Positions 50,963-59,826 of a stretch of 64,000 nt of DNA are shown in pieces. Source of the DNA: Altererythrobacter sp. B11 (GTDB lineage Bacteria > Pseudomonadota > Alphaproteobacteria > Sphingomonadales > Sphingomonadaceae); NCBI RefSeq assembly GCF_003569745.1, contig NZ_AP018498.1:3077001-3141000 (forward strand), written 5' to 3'. The notes beneath the pieces are model-generated. The model saw nothing but the letters and a program-made list of their open reading frames with translations. It was not told the origin of the DNA and made no database searches. Made by a program: the position numbers and the translations under genes. Position 1 is the stretch's first letter. Each line of letters starts with the position of its first letter.

Positions 50963-52395
50963 GCCTGCGTTTCATCCTCGACGGCGCTCTCGTCGAACTC
51001 GAAACGGTGGATCCCACCGCGACGGTGCTCGACCACCTGCGCTATGCGATGGGCCGCACCGGTACGAAGGAAGGCTGCGCCGAAGGCGATTGCGGTGCTT
51101 GCACGGTGCTGGTCGGCGAACTTTCGGAAGACGGCGACGGTGTCGTCTGGCGGAGCGTCAACGCCTGCATCCAGTTCCTGCCGATGCTGCACGGCAAAGC
51201 GCTGCTGACGGTCGAGAGCCTCGCGCGAGGCCGCGCGCTCAACCCGCTGCAGGCGGCGATGGCGGAAAACGGCAGCTCGCAATGCGGCTTCTGCACGCCG
51301 GGCTTCGTCATGTCGCTCTACAGCAAGGCAATCGGCGGCGTGGGCAACGACCTGCCGGTGGAGGACGTGATCGCGGGCAATCTGTGCCGCTGCACCGGCT
51401 ATGGTCCGATCCTGGGTGCCGCCCGCAGCACCGGATCGCTGGAGCGGGACGACAGCGCGCTTACCGAGCAATTGCGCCCACTCGCTTCGGACGACACCGT
51501 CAGCGGCGAATATCGCGGTCGCCGATGGTTCGTGCCCCGCAGCGTGACGGCTCTGGCGAGTCTGCTCGCCGATCATCCTGATGCACGCATTGTGGGCGGC
51601 GCGACCGACGTCGGCCTGTGGGTCAACAAGGGGCTCAAGACGCTCGAAACAGTAATCTTCGTCGGCGACGTTGCGGAATTGAAGATGATCAAGGAGGCGC
51701 CGGAGGGCGTTACGCTCGGTGCGGGGGTTCGCTACGCGGATGCCCATGCCGCATTCGCCCGGCTGGCTCCCGAACTCGGCGAGCTCACACGGCGCATCGG
51801 CGGACTGCAGGTACGCAATGCCGGGACGGTGGGCGGCAATATCGCCAATGGATCGCCAATCGGCGATGGCCCGCCCGCGCTCATCGCTTTGGGCGCCACG
51901 CTTACGCTCGCCAGCGTGGAAGGATCGCGCACGCTTCCGCTGGAGGATTATTTCATCGATTACGGCAAGCAGGATCTGCGCTCGGGAGAATTCGTTCGCA
52001 GCATTCATATTCCCCGCCCCGGGCCGAATGATCTGGTCCATATCTCCAAGCTGTCGCGCCGCTTCGATAGCGACATTTCCGCCGTGTGCGGGTGCTTCAA
52101 ATTGACGATGAGTGACGGCGCTATCACGGCCGCGCGCGTCGCCTTCGGCGGCATGGCGGCTACGCCCCGTCGTGCCCCCGCCTGCGAAGCGGCCCTCACC
52201 GGAAAGCCCTTCGGCGAGATCACAATCGCCGCCGCCGCCGAGGCGCTTCGCGGCGATTACTCACCGCTCACCGACGTGCGCGGCAGCGCCGACTATCGGC
52301 TCGACAGCGCTGCGAGCCTGCTCTGGCGGCTGTGGCACAAGGCGCAGGGGACCAAGGTTAGCGTGCTCGATCTGGTGGAGACCGCCGATGGCTGA
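50959..52395 (+). CDS. xdhA: Xanthine dehydrogenase, FeS/FAD subunit
   Basis: 478-residue small subunit of xanthine dehydrogenase. The N-terminal ferredoxin-like domain has GCAEGDCGACTVLVGE, the second 2Fe-2S domain has CGFCTPGFVMSLY and CRCTGYGP, and the FAD-binding part has RIVGGATDVGLWVNKG and RNAGTVGGNIANGSPIGD. It receives electrons from the molybdenum subunit and passes them to NAD+. The start overlaps puuD (ATGA) and the stop overlaps xdhB by eight bases. Confidence 0.96.
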   Translation: MSLRFILDGALVELETVDPTATVLDHLRYAMGRTGTKEGCAEGDCGACTVLVGELSEDGDGVVWRSVNACIQFLPMLHGKALLTVESLARGRALNPLQAAMAENGSSQCGFCTPGFVMSLYSKAIGGVGNDLPVEDVIAGNLCRCTGYGPILGAARSTGSLERDDSALTEQLRPLASDDTVSGEYRGRRWFVPRSVTALASLLADHPDARIVGGATDVGLWVNKGLKTLETVIFVGDVAELKMIKEAPEGVTLGAGVRYADAHAAFARLAPELGELTRRIGGLQVRNAGTVGGNIANGSPIGDGPPALIALGATLTLASVEGSRTLPLEDYFIDYGKQDLRSGEFVRSIHIPRPGPNDLVHISKLSRRFDSDISAVCGCFKLTMSDGAITAARVAFGGMAATPRRAPACEAALTGKPFGEITIAAAAEALRGDYSPLTDVRGSADYRLDSAASLLWRLWHKAQGTKVSVLDLVETADG

Positions 52396-54700
52396 GCATG
52401 ACCCCGCCCGTCCCGCTTTCCTCAAGCCGGCCAAACCGCACGACAGCGCGCATCTGCATGTCAGCGGGCAGGCCCGCTATGTCGATGACGAGCCAGAAGC
52501 AGCCGACCTGCTCCACCTCGCCTTCGGACAGAGCACCGTCGCTCATGGGCGGATCCTTTCGATGGATCTTTCGGAGGTCGAGGCGGCCGAGGGTGTGGTC
52601 GCGGTCTACACCGCCGCCGACATCCCCGGCGAAAACAACGTCAGCCCGGTCCAGCACGACGATCTGCTGCTGGCAGAAGAGGAAGTGGTCTGGCTCGGTC
52701 AGCCGATCTTCCTGGTCGCCGCGACCAGTCAGCGTGCCGCCCGCAAGGCCGCGCGGCTTGGTAAGATCGATTATCAAACGCTACCCGGTCATTTCGACAT
52801 TACCGCGGCGCGCGCGGCGGAGAGCCGGATCGAGGACACGCAACTCATGGCGCAGGGCGATGCCTCCCGCGCGCTGGATGCCGCCCCCCGCCGACTGACG
52901 GGCGTGCTGACGATGGGCGGACAGGACCACTTCTATCTCGAGGGCCAGGCAGCCTTCGCGCTGCCGGGCGAGGACGGGCAGGTTCATATCGTCAGTTCCA
53001 CCCAGCATCCGAGTGAGGTCCAGCATCTGGTCGCCGAGATGCTAGGGCGCAGTTCGGCGGATATCACGGTGGAAGTCCGCCGCATGGGCGGAGCCTTTGG
53101 CGGCAAGGAATCGCAGGCGGCGCTGTTCGCCGCCGCAGCCGCGCTGGTTGCCGACACGACGCGGCGGCCAGCCAAGTTCCGCTGCGACCGCGATGACGAC
53201 ATGGTGCTGACCGGCAAGCGCCATGATTTCACCTTCGGTTACGATGTCGGCTTCGGCGAGACGGGAAAGATCGCGGCAATAAAGATCGATCTCGCCGCGC
53301 GCTGCGGGGCGACGATGGATTTGTCGCACTCCATCTGTGACCGGGCGATGTTCCATGCGGACAATTGCTACTTCCTGTCTGACGTCGAGATCGTCTCGGA
53401 GCGGCTGCGGACGCACACCGTCTCCAACACCGCCTTCCGGGGGTTCGGTGGCCCGCAGGGAATGGTCGGGATCGAGCGGGTGATGGACGCAATCGCGGCC
53501 GACCTTGGGCTCGATCCCCTCGATGTGCGCCTCGTCAATCTCTATGGGCCGGGCCGTGACTGCACACCCTACGGCATGACGGTTACCGACAATATCGCTC
53601 CCGAACTGATCACCGAGCTGCGGCTCCGCGCCGATTACGACGCGCGGCGGCGGGCGGTAGCGGAATTCAACAAGACGAGCCCAGTGCTGAAGAAGGGCAT
53701 CGCGCTCACCCCCGTGAAATTCGGTATCAGCTTCACCACCCCCCACCTCAATCAGGCTGGCGCGTTGGTCCACGTTTACACGGATGGTTCGATCCAGATC
53801 AATCACGGCGGGACCGAGATGGGGCAAGGGCTCTACGTCAAGGTTGCACAGGTCGTCGCCGATGTCTTTGCCGTGCCGCTGGAGACGGTCCGCATCACCG
53901 CGACGCGGACGGATAAGGTGCCGAACACGTCGGCCACAGCGGCCTCCTCGGGTTCAGACCTCAACGGCATGGCCGCTTTCCGCGCCGCCACTACTATCCG
54001 TGATCGGCTGGTCGCCTTCCTCGCCTGTGAATACGGCTGCGAGGAGAGCCAGGTACTTTTCAGCGATGGAATGGTATTCGCGGGCGAGCACCAGCTGGCA
54101 TTCGGCGACGTGTGCCGTGCAGCACAGATCGGGCAGATCTCGCTGTCCTCCACCGGCTATTACGCCACTCCCGACATTCATTACGACAGGGCCGCGCACA
54201 AGGGTCGCCCCTTCTATTACTTCGCCTATGGCGCCGCGGTGTCCGAAGTGGCGATCGACACGCTGACGGGCGAGCACAAGGTGCTGGCGGTAGACATTCT
54301 TCACGATGTCGGCCGTTCGCTCAATCCGGCGATTGACCTTGGCCAGATCGAGGGGGGCTTCATCCAGGGCCAAGGCTGGCTTACCACCGAAGAGCTCGTC
54401 TATCATCCCGAGACCGGCGCCCTGCTCACGCATTCGCCAGCGACTTACAAGATACCCACCGCTTCCGACCGCGCGCGGCATTTCACAATCGAACTGTGGG
54501 ACGGGGAGAACAGCGAGCCGACGATCAACCGCTCCAAGGCCGTGGGTGAGCCGCCCTTCATGCTCGCAATATCGGTATTTTCCGCACTGACCCAGGCCGT
54601 GGCTGCCGCGGTTCCGGGACGCAAATCGCTTCCGGCACTCGACGCGCCGGCCACGCCCGAAACTATCCTTCGGGCTATCGCAGGGCAGCGGCAGGCGTGA
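52388..54700 (+). CDS. xdhB: Xanthine dehydrogenase, molybdopterin subunit
   Basis: 770-residue large subunit that oxidises hypoxanthine to xanthine and urate. Signatures: VRRMGGAFGGKESQ, NTAFRGFGGPQGM with the substrate-positioning Arg, GGTEMGQGLYVKVAQ, ATAASSGSDLNGMA and AVGEPPFMLAIS with the catalytic Glu. The start at 52388 gives the usual N-terminus; longer in-frame sequence upstream lies in xdhA. It overlaps xdhC through a GTGA. Confidence 0.96.
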   Translation: MAEHDPARPAFLKPAKPHDSAHLHVSGQARYVDDEPEAADLLHLAFGQSTVAHGRILSMDLSEVEAAEGVVAVYTAADIPGENNVSPVQHDDLLLAEEEVVWLGQPIFLVAATSQRAARKAARLGKIDYQTLPGHFDITAARAAESRIEDTQLMAQGDASRALDAAPRRLTGVLTMGGQDHFYLEGQAAFALPGEDGQVHIVSSTQHPSEVQHLVAEMLGRSSADITVEVRRMGGAFGGKESQAALFAAAAALVADTTRRPAKFRCDRDDDMVLTGKRHDFTFGYDVGFGETGKIAAIKIDLAARCGATMDLSHSICDRAMFHADNCYFLSDVEIVSERLRTHTVSNTAFRGFGGPQGMVGIERVMDAIAADLGLDPLDVRLVNLYGPGRDCTPYGMTVTDNIAPELITELRLRADYDARRRAVAEFNKTSPVLKKGIALTPVKFGISFTTPHLNQAGALVHVYTDGSIQINHGGTEMGQGLYVKVAQVVADVFAVPLETVRITATRTDKVPNTSATAASSGSDLNGMAAFRAATTIRDRLVAFLACEYGCEESQVLFSDGMVFAGEHQLAFGDVCRAAQIGQISLSSTGYYATPDIHYDRAAHKGRPFYYFAYGAAVSEVAIDTLTGEHKVLAVDILHDVGRSLNPAIDLGQIEGGFIQGQGWLTTEELVYHPETGALLTHSPATYKIPTASDRARHFTIELWDGENSEPTINRSKAVGEPPFMLAISVFSALTQAVAAAVPGRKSLPALDAPATPETILRAIAGQRQA

Positions 54701-55620
54701 CAGGTTGGCTCGAATGGTTGCGGGATGCAGCCAGGCGCAAACCGGTCGCCCTAGTCAGCGTGCTTGCGACCGAGGGTTCGGCGCCGCGCGGCGCAGGCAC
54801 ACGCATGCTCGTCACCGCCGGCACGCTTCAGGGCACGATCGGCGGCGGCAAGCTCGAATACAATGCTGTTGAACAGGCGCGCGCTATTCTTGGTCTGCGG
54901 CCCGGCAGCTGGCGCATCCAGGACTATCCGCTCGGCCCTTTGCTCGGCCAGTGCTGCGGTGGGCGCGTGCGCCTGCTGGTCGAGCATGTCGATCCGGCAG
55001 CGCTCGACTGGCTCGAAGGGGCTGACGCGGACAGCGTGCTCGTCTCCTCTCTCGGCGAGAGCGGGATCGTCCGCACGCTCGCGCCCGATGCCGCGCCCGG
55101 GTCGGTCTCGGCGCGAGGCGAGCGGCCGGGACCGGGCGCCGTGCTGTGCGAACGGATCGGCGAGCCGTCCCGCCCCCTTTATCTTTTCGGCGCCGGCCAT
55201 GTCGGCCAGGCCGTGGTGCGCCACGCATCCGCCCTGCCCTTCCGTCTGGCCTGGTTCGATACGCGCGCCGAGCAGGAGACGATCGACGGCGTGACGCTGG
55301 TTGCGACTGAAGCGATCGAAACATGTGTCGCCGAAGCGCCCGCCGAAGCCGCAATCGTGATCATGACGCATGACCACGCGCTCGATTACCGCCTCACGAT
55401 CGCCGCGCTGTCGCGCAATCCGGTGGCGTTTGTCGGCCTGATCGGCTCCGCGACCAAAAAGGCACGCTTCCTCAGCCGATTGCGCCAGGACGGCCTGGCA
55501 GACGAAGTAATCGCCCGGCTGACATGTCCGATCGGGATTCCCGGCCTTAAAGGCAAGGAGCCGGACGTGATCGCGATTGCCACTCTGGCCCAGCTGCTGC
55601 AATTGTCGGGCGCGCGATGA
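54697..55620 (+). CDS. xdhC: Xanthine dehydrogenase accessory protein
   Basis: 307-residue chaperone that binds and sulphurates molybdenum cofactor before insertion into XdhB. Features: VLATEGSAPRGAGTRMLV, GTIGGGKLEYNAVEQAR, LGQCCGGRV, then a Rossmann part with LYLFGAGHVGQAVVRH and MTHDHALDYRL. Start is GTG 54697 overlapping the xdhB stop; the stop overlaps guaD (ATGA). Confidence 0.95.
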   Translation: MTGWLEWLRDAARRKPVALVSVLATEGSAPRGAGTRMLVTAGTLQGTIGGGKLEYNAVEQARAILGLRPGSWRIQDYPLGPLLGQCCGGRVRLLVEHVDPAALDWLEGADADSVLVSSLGESGIVRTLAPDAAPGSVSARGERPGPGAVLCERIGEPSRPLYLFGAGHVGQAVVRHASALPFRLAWFDTRAEQETIDGVTLVATEAIETCVAEAPAEAAIVIMTHDHALDYRLTIAALSRNPVAFVGLIGSATKKARFLSRLRQDGLADEVIARLTCPIGIPGLKGKEPDVIAIATLAQLLQLSGAR

Positions 55621-56915
55621 CTGTCAGGGCTTTTCGCGGGGAGATCCTATCGGTCCCCCACGATCCGCGCGACGAGCCGGAAGCTGTCCGCCACGAGCGA
55701 GACGCATTGCTGGTGATCGAGGACGGTATTGTCGTTGCGCGCGGGACTTATGCCGAACTTGCGGAGCGCTATGCCGCTCTTGAGATCGAGCATCTTACCG
55801 GTCTGATCGTTCCAGGCTTCATCGACGCGCACATTCACTATCCGCAGACGGACAGCGTCGCCGCCCATGGCGAGCAGCTGATGGACTGGCTGACGCGTCA
55901 CATCTTCCCGGCCGAGAAGGCCTTTGCCGATCGCGCCCATGCCGATGCGGTGGCCGATTTCTTCCTCGACGAGTTGCTGCGCAATGGCACGACAAGCGCG
56001 CTCGTCTTCCCGACCGTGCACGAGCATTCGGTGGACGCGCTGTTCGAAGCGGCGCGAGCGCGGGGCATGCGGATCGCCTCCGGCAAGGTGCTGATGGATC
56101 TCGGCCCCGAAGACCTGCGCGACACCGCCGCGTCAGCGCGCAGCGAAAGCGAGGCGCTGATCCGCCGCTGGCACGGCCGTGACCGGCTGAGCTATGCGGT
56201 GACGCCGCGCTTCGCCCCGACGTCGTCCGACGGGCAATTGCAGGTCGCCGGCGAACTGCTGGCCGCCCATCGGGACGTCCTGCTGCACACTCATTTGGCT
56301 GAGAACGAGCGCGAATGCCGCGAAGTGCAGAAGCGGTTCCCCGACGCCGCGGACTATCTCGACGTCTATGACCGCTTCGGACTGGTTAGCGAACGATCGG
56401 TTTTCGCCCACTGCATCCATCTATGCGACAGATCACGCACGCGGCTAGGCGAGACGAATGCTGGCGTCGCCATCTGCCCCAGTTCCAACCTTTTCCTCGG
56501 CTCCGGGTTCTTTGACTTCGGAGAGGCGGACAGACACCGGCTGAAGCTGGGCCTCGGCACCGACGTCGGCGCGGGTACCAGCTTCTCGATGCTCCATACC
56601 GCCGGGCTCGCCTATCAGGCAGCGCTTGCGCGCGGTGACAGGCTCGATGCGTTCCGTGCGCTCTACCTCGCGACGGCAGGCAGCGCGCGCCTGCTGCATT
56701 TCGCCGACAAGGTCGGCGCGCTGGAGGTTGGGCAGGAAGCCGATTTCGTGCTGCTCGATGCACAGGCTACGCCACTGCTGGCGCGCCGCACCGCCGGAGC
56801 CGATATCGCCGAGCGGCTGTTCGCGCTGCAGATCCTGGGTGACGACCGGGCGATCGCGCGCACCTATGTGATGGGCCGGTGCGTCTGGCGCCGGTCTTCC
56901 GCCGCCCCTGCCTGA
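55617..56915 (+). CDS. guaD: Guanine deaminase
   Basis: 432-residue amidohydrolase that deaminates guanine to xanthine. Metal-binding and active-site motifs: PGFIDAHIHYPQTDS, HTHLAENERECREV, FAHCIHLCDRSR and GLGTDVGAGTSFSML. The length fits bacterial and eukaryotic guanine deaminases. It is the last gene of the long overlapping operon and supplies xanthine to XdhAB. A motif-containing 66-bp gap follows. Confidence 0.95.
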   Translation: MTVRAFRGEILSVPHDPRDEPEAVRHERDALLVIEDGIVVARGTYAELAERYAALEIEHLTGLIVPGFIDAHIHYPQTDSVAAHGEQLMDWLTRHIFPAEKAFADRAHADAVADFFLDELLRNGTTSALVFPTVHEHSVDALFEAARARGMRIASGKVLMDLGPEDLRDTAASARSESEALIRRWHGRDRLSYAVTPRFAPTSSDGQLQVAGELLAAHRDVLLHTHLAENERECREVQKRFPDAADYLDVYDRFGLVSERSVFAHCIHLCDRSRTRLGETNAGVAICPSSNLFLGSGFFDFGEADRHRLKLGLGTDVGAGTSFSMLHTAGLAYQAALARGDRLDAFRALYLATAGSARLLHFADKVGALEVGQEADFVLLDAQATPLLARRTAGADIAERLFALQILGDDRAIARTYVMGRCVWRRSSAAPA

Positions 56916-56916
56916 A

Positions 56917-56953
56917 TTTTGCAACGCTGCATCAATCCGATTGCGTTTGCTGC
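56917..56953 (+). promoter_or_regulatory. Shared two-part motif, copy A (adenine deaminase)
   Basis: TTTTGCAACG, then 13 bases, then ATTGCGTTTG, in the 66-bp gap before adenine deaminase. Identical in both halves and in spacing to copy B at 63363-63399. The two TTGC elements are 22 bp apart, two helical turns. Likely operator or promoter for the adenine deaminase genes. Confidence 0.55.
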
Positions 56954-56981
56954 GATGCGGCAGCCGCATTAGCCTCCATCT

Positions 56982-57995
56982 ATGTCCGATCTCGCTGCCT
57001 ATGTCGCCGGCCTGCCAAAGGCCGAACTCCACTTACATATCGAAGGCACGCTCGAACCCGAGCAGATGTTCGAGTTCGCCAAGCGCAACGGCGTCGCCAT
57101 CCCCTATGCCAGCGTGGAGGAAGTCCGTGCGGCTTATAACTTTTCAAACCTGCAGGATTTTCTGGACATCTATTATGCCGGTGCCGAGGTGCTGCGCACG
57201 CAGCAGGATTTTCACGATCTTGCCATCGCCTATTTCGACCGGGCGGCGGCCGACGGAGTGGTGCATGCCGAGATAATGTTCGATCCGCAGACGCATACCG
57301 ATCGTGGGATCGCCTTCGCGACCGTGATCGAGGGCCTGCTCTCCGCCCAGGCCGAGGCCGAGAGCAAACACGGCATGACCAGTCGACTGATCATGTGCTT
57401 CCTGCGCCATTTGAGCGAGGAAGACGCCTTCGCCACGCTCGCCCAGGCCGAACCTTGGCTCGACCGGATCACGGCGATCGGGCTCGATTCTTCCGAAATC
57501 GGGCATCCGCCGGAGAAGTTCGCGCGGGTCTATGCCGCAGCGCGTGCAAAGGGGCTGAAGCTGGTCGCCCATGCCGGCGAGGAAGGCCCACCCGATTACG
57601 TCTGGCAGGCGCTCGACCTGCTCGAAGTGGACCGGATAGACCACGGTAATCGCTCGCTCGAGGATGCGGCGCTGACGCGCCAGCTTGCCGAACAGAGTAT
57701 GACATTGACGGTTTGCCCGCTTTCCAATCTCAAGCTCTGCGTAATCGGCGATCTGGCCGACCACCCGATCGACCGAATGCTCGATCTCGGCCTCAGCGCC
57801 ACAATCAACAGTGACGATCCAGCCTACTTCGGCGGCTATGTCGCGGAGAACTACAGTGCAGTGGCCGAAGCCCGCGGGCTCGATAGGGCCGCTCTCGCCA
57901 CTCTGGCGCGCAACAGCCTGGAAGGATCCTTTCTTCCCGAAGGCGACAAGGCCGCCCGCCTCGCACAGCTAGAGGACTACCTGGCACAACAATGA
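56982..57995 (+). CDS. Adenine deaminase, adenosine-deaminase-like family
   Basis: 337-residue metal-dependent deaminase. AELHLHIEGTLEPEQMFEFA, HAEIMFDPQTHTDRG, GLDSSEIGHPPEKF, VAHAGEEGPPDYV, RIDHGNRS and INSDDPAYFGGY are present. The FDPQTHT and EEGPP stretches are those of the Aah1-like adenine deaminases rather than true adenosine deaminases, so adenine to hypoxanthine is the likely reaction. The stop overlaps the next gene by four bases. Misannotation as adenosine deaminase is easy. Confidence 0.88.
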   Translation: MSDLAAYVAGLPKAELHLHIEGTLEPEQMFEFAKRNGVAIPYASVEEVRAAYNFSNLQDFLDIYYAGAEVLRTQQDFHDLAIAYFDRAAADGVVHAEIMFDPQTHTDRGIAFATVIEGLLSAQAEAESKHGMTSRLIMCFLRHLSEEDAFATLAQAEPWLDRITAIGLDSSEIGHPPEKFARVYAAARAKGLKLVAHAGEEGPPDYVWQALDLLEVDRIDHGNRSLEDAALTRQLAEQSMTLTVCPLSNLKLCVIGDLADHPIDRMLDLGLSATINSDDPAYFGGYVAENYSAVAEARGLDRAALATLARNSLEGSFLPEGDKAARLAQLEDYLAQQ

Positions 57996-59101
57996 TCCGC
58001 GCTCTCCTCCAAGCCCTGCTCCTCATAGTCGCAGTCGCGCCGGCGGCCGCGCACGCGGAATCCCGCAAGATCATCATCGACGACGAAGGGTTCGGGCTGA
58101 TGCACCTGATGCTGCTCGAAGCGCCCGATGTCGATGTGCTGGGCATCACCACCGTCTCCGGCAATGCCTGGGCCAATCGCGCCACCGCCATGGTTCTGCG
58201 CGGACTGGAGATCGCCGATCGCACCGATATTCCCGTAGTGCCCGGCGCGACTTATCCGCTGCTCAATTCCGAACGGCTGACCGAGCGGTGGGAAGCGCTC
58301 TATGGCAAGCTCACCTGGAAAGGCGCCTGGATGAAGCAATGGGTCGAGCCGACCCTGCAGAGCACACCGCGCTATTTCGGGCCTGACGACCCGGTCACCG
58401 ATCTACCGGAAGGCTTGCCCTCCATCAAGCCGTCGGACGAGATTGCCGCCAATTTCCTCATCCGCATGGTCCACCAGCATCCGGGCGAAGTGACGATCCT
58501 CGCCTCCGGCCCGCTGACCAATCTGGCGCTCGCGCAGCGCCTCGATCCCGACTTCGCAAAGCTCGCCAAAGAGCTCATCTACATGGGCGGCAGCCTCAAT
58601 CCGCATCAAGTGCTCGACAACCAGTCCGCCACCGAGTTCGCTCGCGAATTCGTCAACTCCCCGCGCCGCGAATTCAACGCCCGGTTCGATCCGGAAGCGG
58701 CCAGCATCGTGTCGCGCAGCCCGTGGCGGCGGATCGTGATCGTGCCGGTCGATCCCTCTACCGGCACGCAGCGATCGCCCGAATTGCTCGCGCGCATGAC
58801 GGCAGCGGCGGGGCCTGACCTTGCCCGATATATCGGCGCGATGGAACCGAACCTGCCACTATGGGACGAGATCGCAGCCGGCGTGTTCCTCGATCCCAGC
58901 CTCGCGACCGATACGGCCAGCCTCTACGTCGATTACAATTACGCCTTCGGCCCGTCCTATGGCGACATGCTCAGCTGGAGCCCCGGCTATCAGCCGGATC
59001 TCGGCGAGCAACGCGCCGAGGTGGTCCGCACCGTCGATGCCGCCCGACTGGGGGATCTGATGGTATCGCTAATGGCCAACAGTGCGGGAAAAGGCCAATA
59101 G
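57992..59101 (+). CDS. Exported nucleoside-hydrolase-like protein with altered active site
   Basis: 369-residue protein with a signal peptide ending at AAAHA. The fold is that of inosine/uridine hydrolases (ASGPLTNLALAQRLDPDF, ELIYMGGSLNPHQ, VPVDPSTG). The usual DxDxGxDD metal loop is replaced by IIIDDEGFGLMHLM (Asp30, Asp31, Glu32), losing the last two Asp, and the usual HDP near the end is WDE (Trp291, Asp292). It may bind metal differently or have another sugar-linked substrate. ATG overlaps the adenine deaminase stop. Function in the periplasm is likely, given the signal peptide. Confidence 0.8.
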   Translation: MIRALLQALLLIVAVAPAAAHAESRKIIIDDEGFGLMHLMLLEAPDVDVLGITTVSGNAWANRATAMVLRGLEIADRTDIPVVPGATYPLLNSERLTERWEALYGKLTWKGAWMKQWVEPTLQSTPRYFGPDDPVTDLPEGLPSIKPSDEIAANFLIRMVHQHPGEVTILASGPLTNLALAQRLDPDFAKLAKELIYMGGSLNPHQVLDNQSATEFAREFVNSPRREFNARFDPEAASIVSRSPWRRIVIVPVDPSTGTQRSPELLARMTAAAGPDLARYIGAMEPNLPLWDEIAAGVFLDPSLATDTASLYVDYNYAFGPSYGDMLSWSPGYQPDLGEQRAEVVRTVDAARLGDLMVSLMANSAGKGQ

Positions 59102-59108
59102 CGACGTC

Positions 59109-59811
59109 ATGACGATCAAGCTAATCTGCCTCGATGCGGACGACACGCTGTGGCACAATATGCGCCACTTCAACGCCACCGAAGATGCCCTGATCGCCAT
59201 GCTGGAGCCGTTCGCGGAGGCGCATGTGGCGCGGGAAATGCTGATCTCTCGCGAGACGCGCAACCTGCCGCGCTATGGCTATGGGGCCAAGGGCTTCACG
59301 CTTTCAATGATCGAAACGGCGACCGAGCTGGCCGGCGATGCGATCTCCAAGGCGCTGATCCAGGATATCCTGGCTGCCGGACAGCAATTGATGGCGCATC
59401 CGGTGCAGCTGTTCGACGACGTGGAGAACACGCTGGCGGAGCTCGCCCGGCTGGGCAAGCTGGTGCTCGTCACCAAGGGCGACCTGCTGCACCAGGAAAG
59501 CAAGCTCGCCGCATCGGGCCTCGGCGACCTGTTCCACGGGATCGAGATCGTCAGCGACAAGACCATCGCCACCTTCCGAAAAGGTATCCTCGCGCTACGA
59601 AGTCGCGACCGGCCAGATCGTGATGGCGGGGGATTCGCTGCGCTCGGACATTTGGCCCGCTCTCGAAGCGGGAGCATGGGCGGCTTACATTCCGCAGGAT
59701 GGCGCCTGGGCGCACGAACGAGCGGAACTGCCGGAGGGGCACGAGCAATATACCCGTCTGAATGGTCTTTCGGAACTGCCAGACTGGATCAAAACGATCA
59801 ACCGGCGCTAG
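59109..59811 (+). pseudogene. HAD-superfamily hydrolase gene with a one-base frameshift
   Basis: The frame from 59109 begins with a good HAD motif I (LICLDADDTLWHN) and runs through NTLAELARLGKLVLVTKGD to TFRK. From about 59580 the matching sequence continues in the next frame: RYEVATGQIVMAGDSLRSDI, then WPALEAGAWAAYIPQDG, ending at 59811. Removing one A from the AAAA at 59579-59582 joins the two into one HAD protein of about 233 residues. Either a recent mutation or a sequence error. It lies seven bases after the nucleoside-hydrolase-like gene, so it could have been a nucleotide or sugar phosphatase of that operon. Confidence 0.8.
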
Positions 59812-59826
59812 TAGGTACCCTTAAAT

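Noticed and set aside
56982-57995. Adenosine deaminase
   Set aside because: FDPQTHT and HAGEEGPP match adenine deaminases of the Aah1 type more closely.
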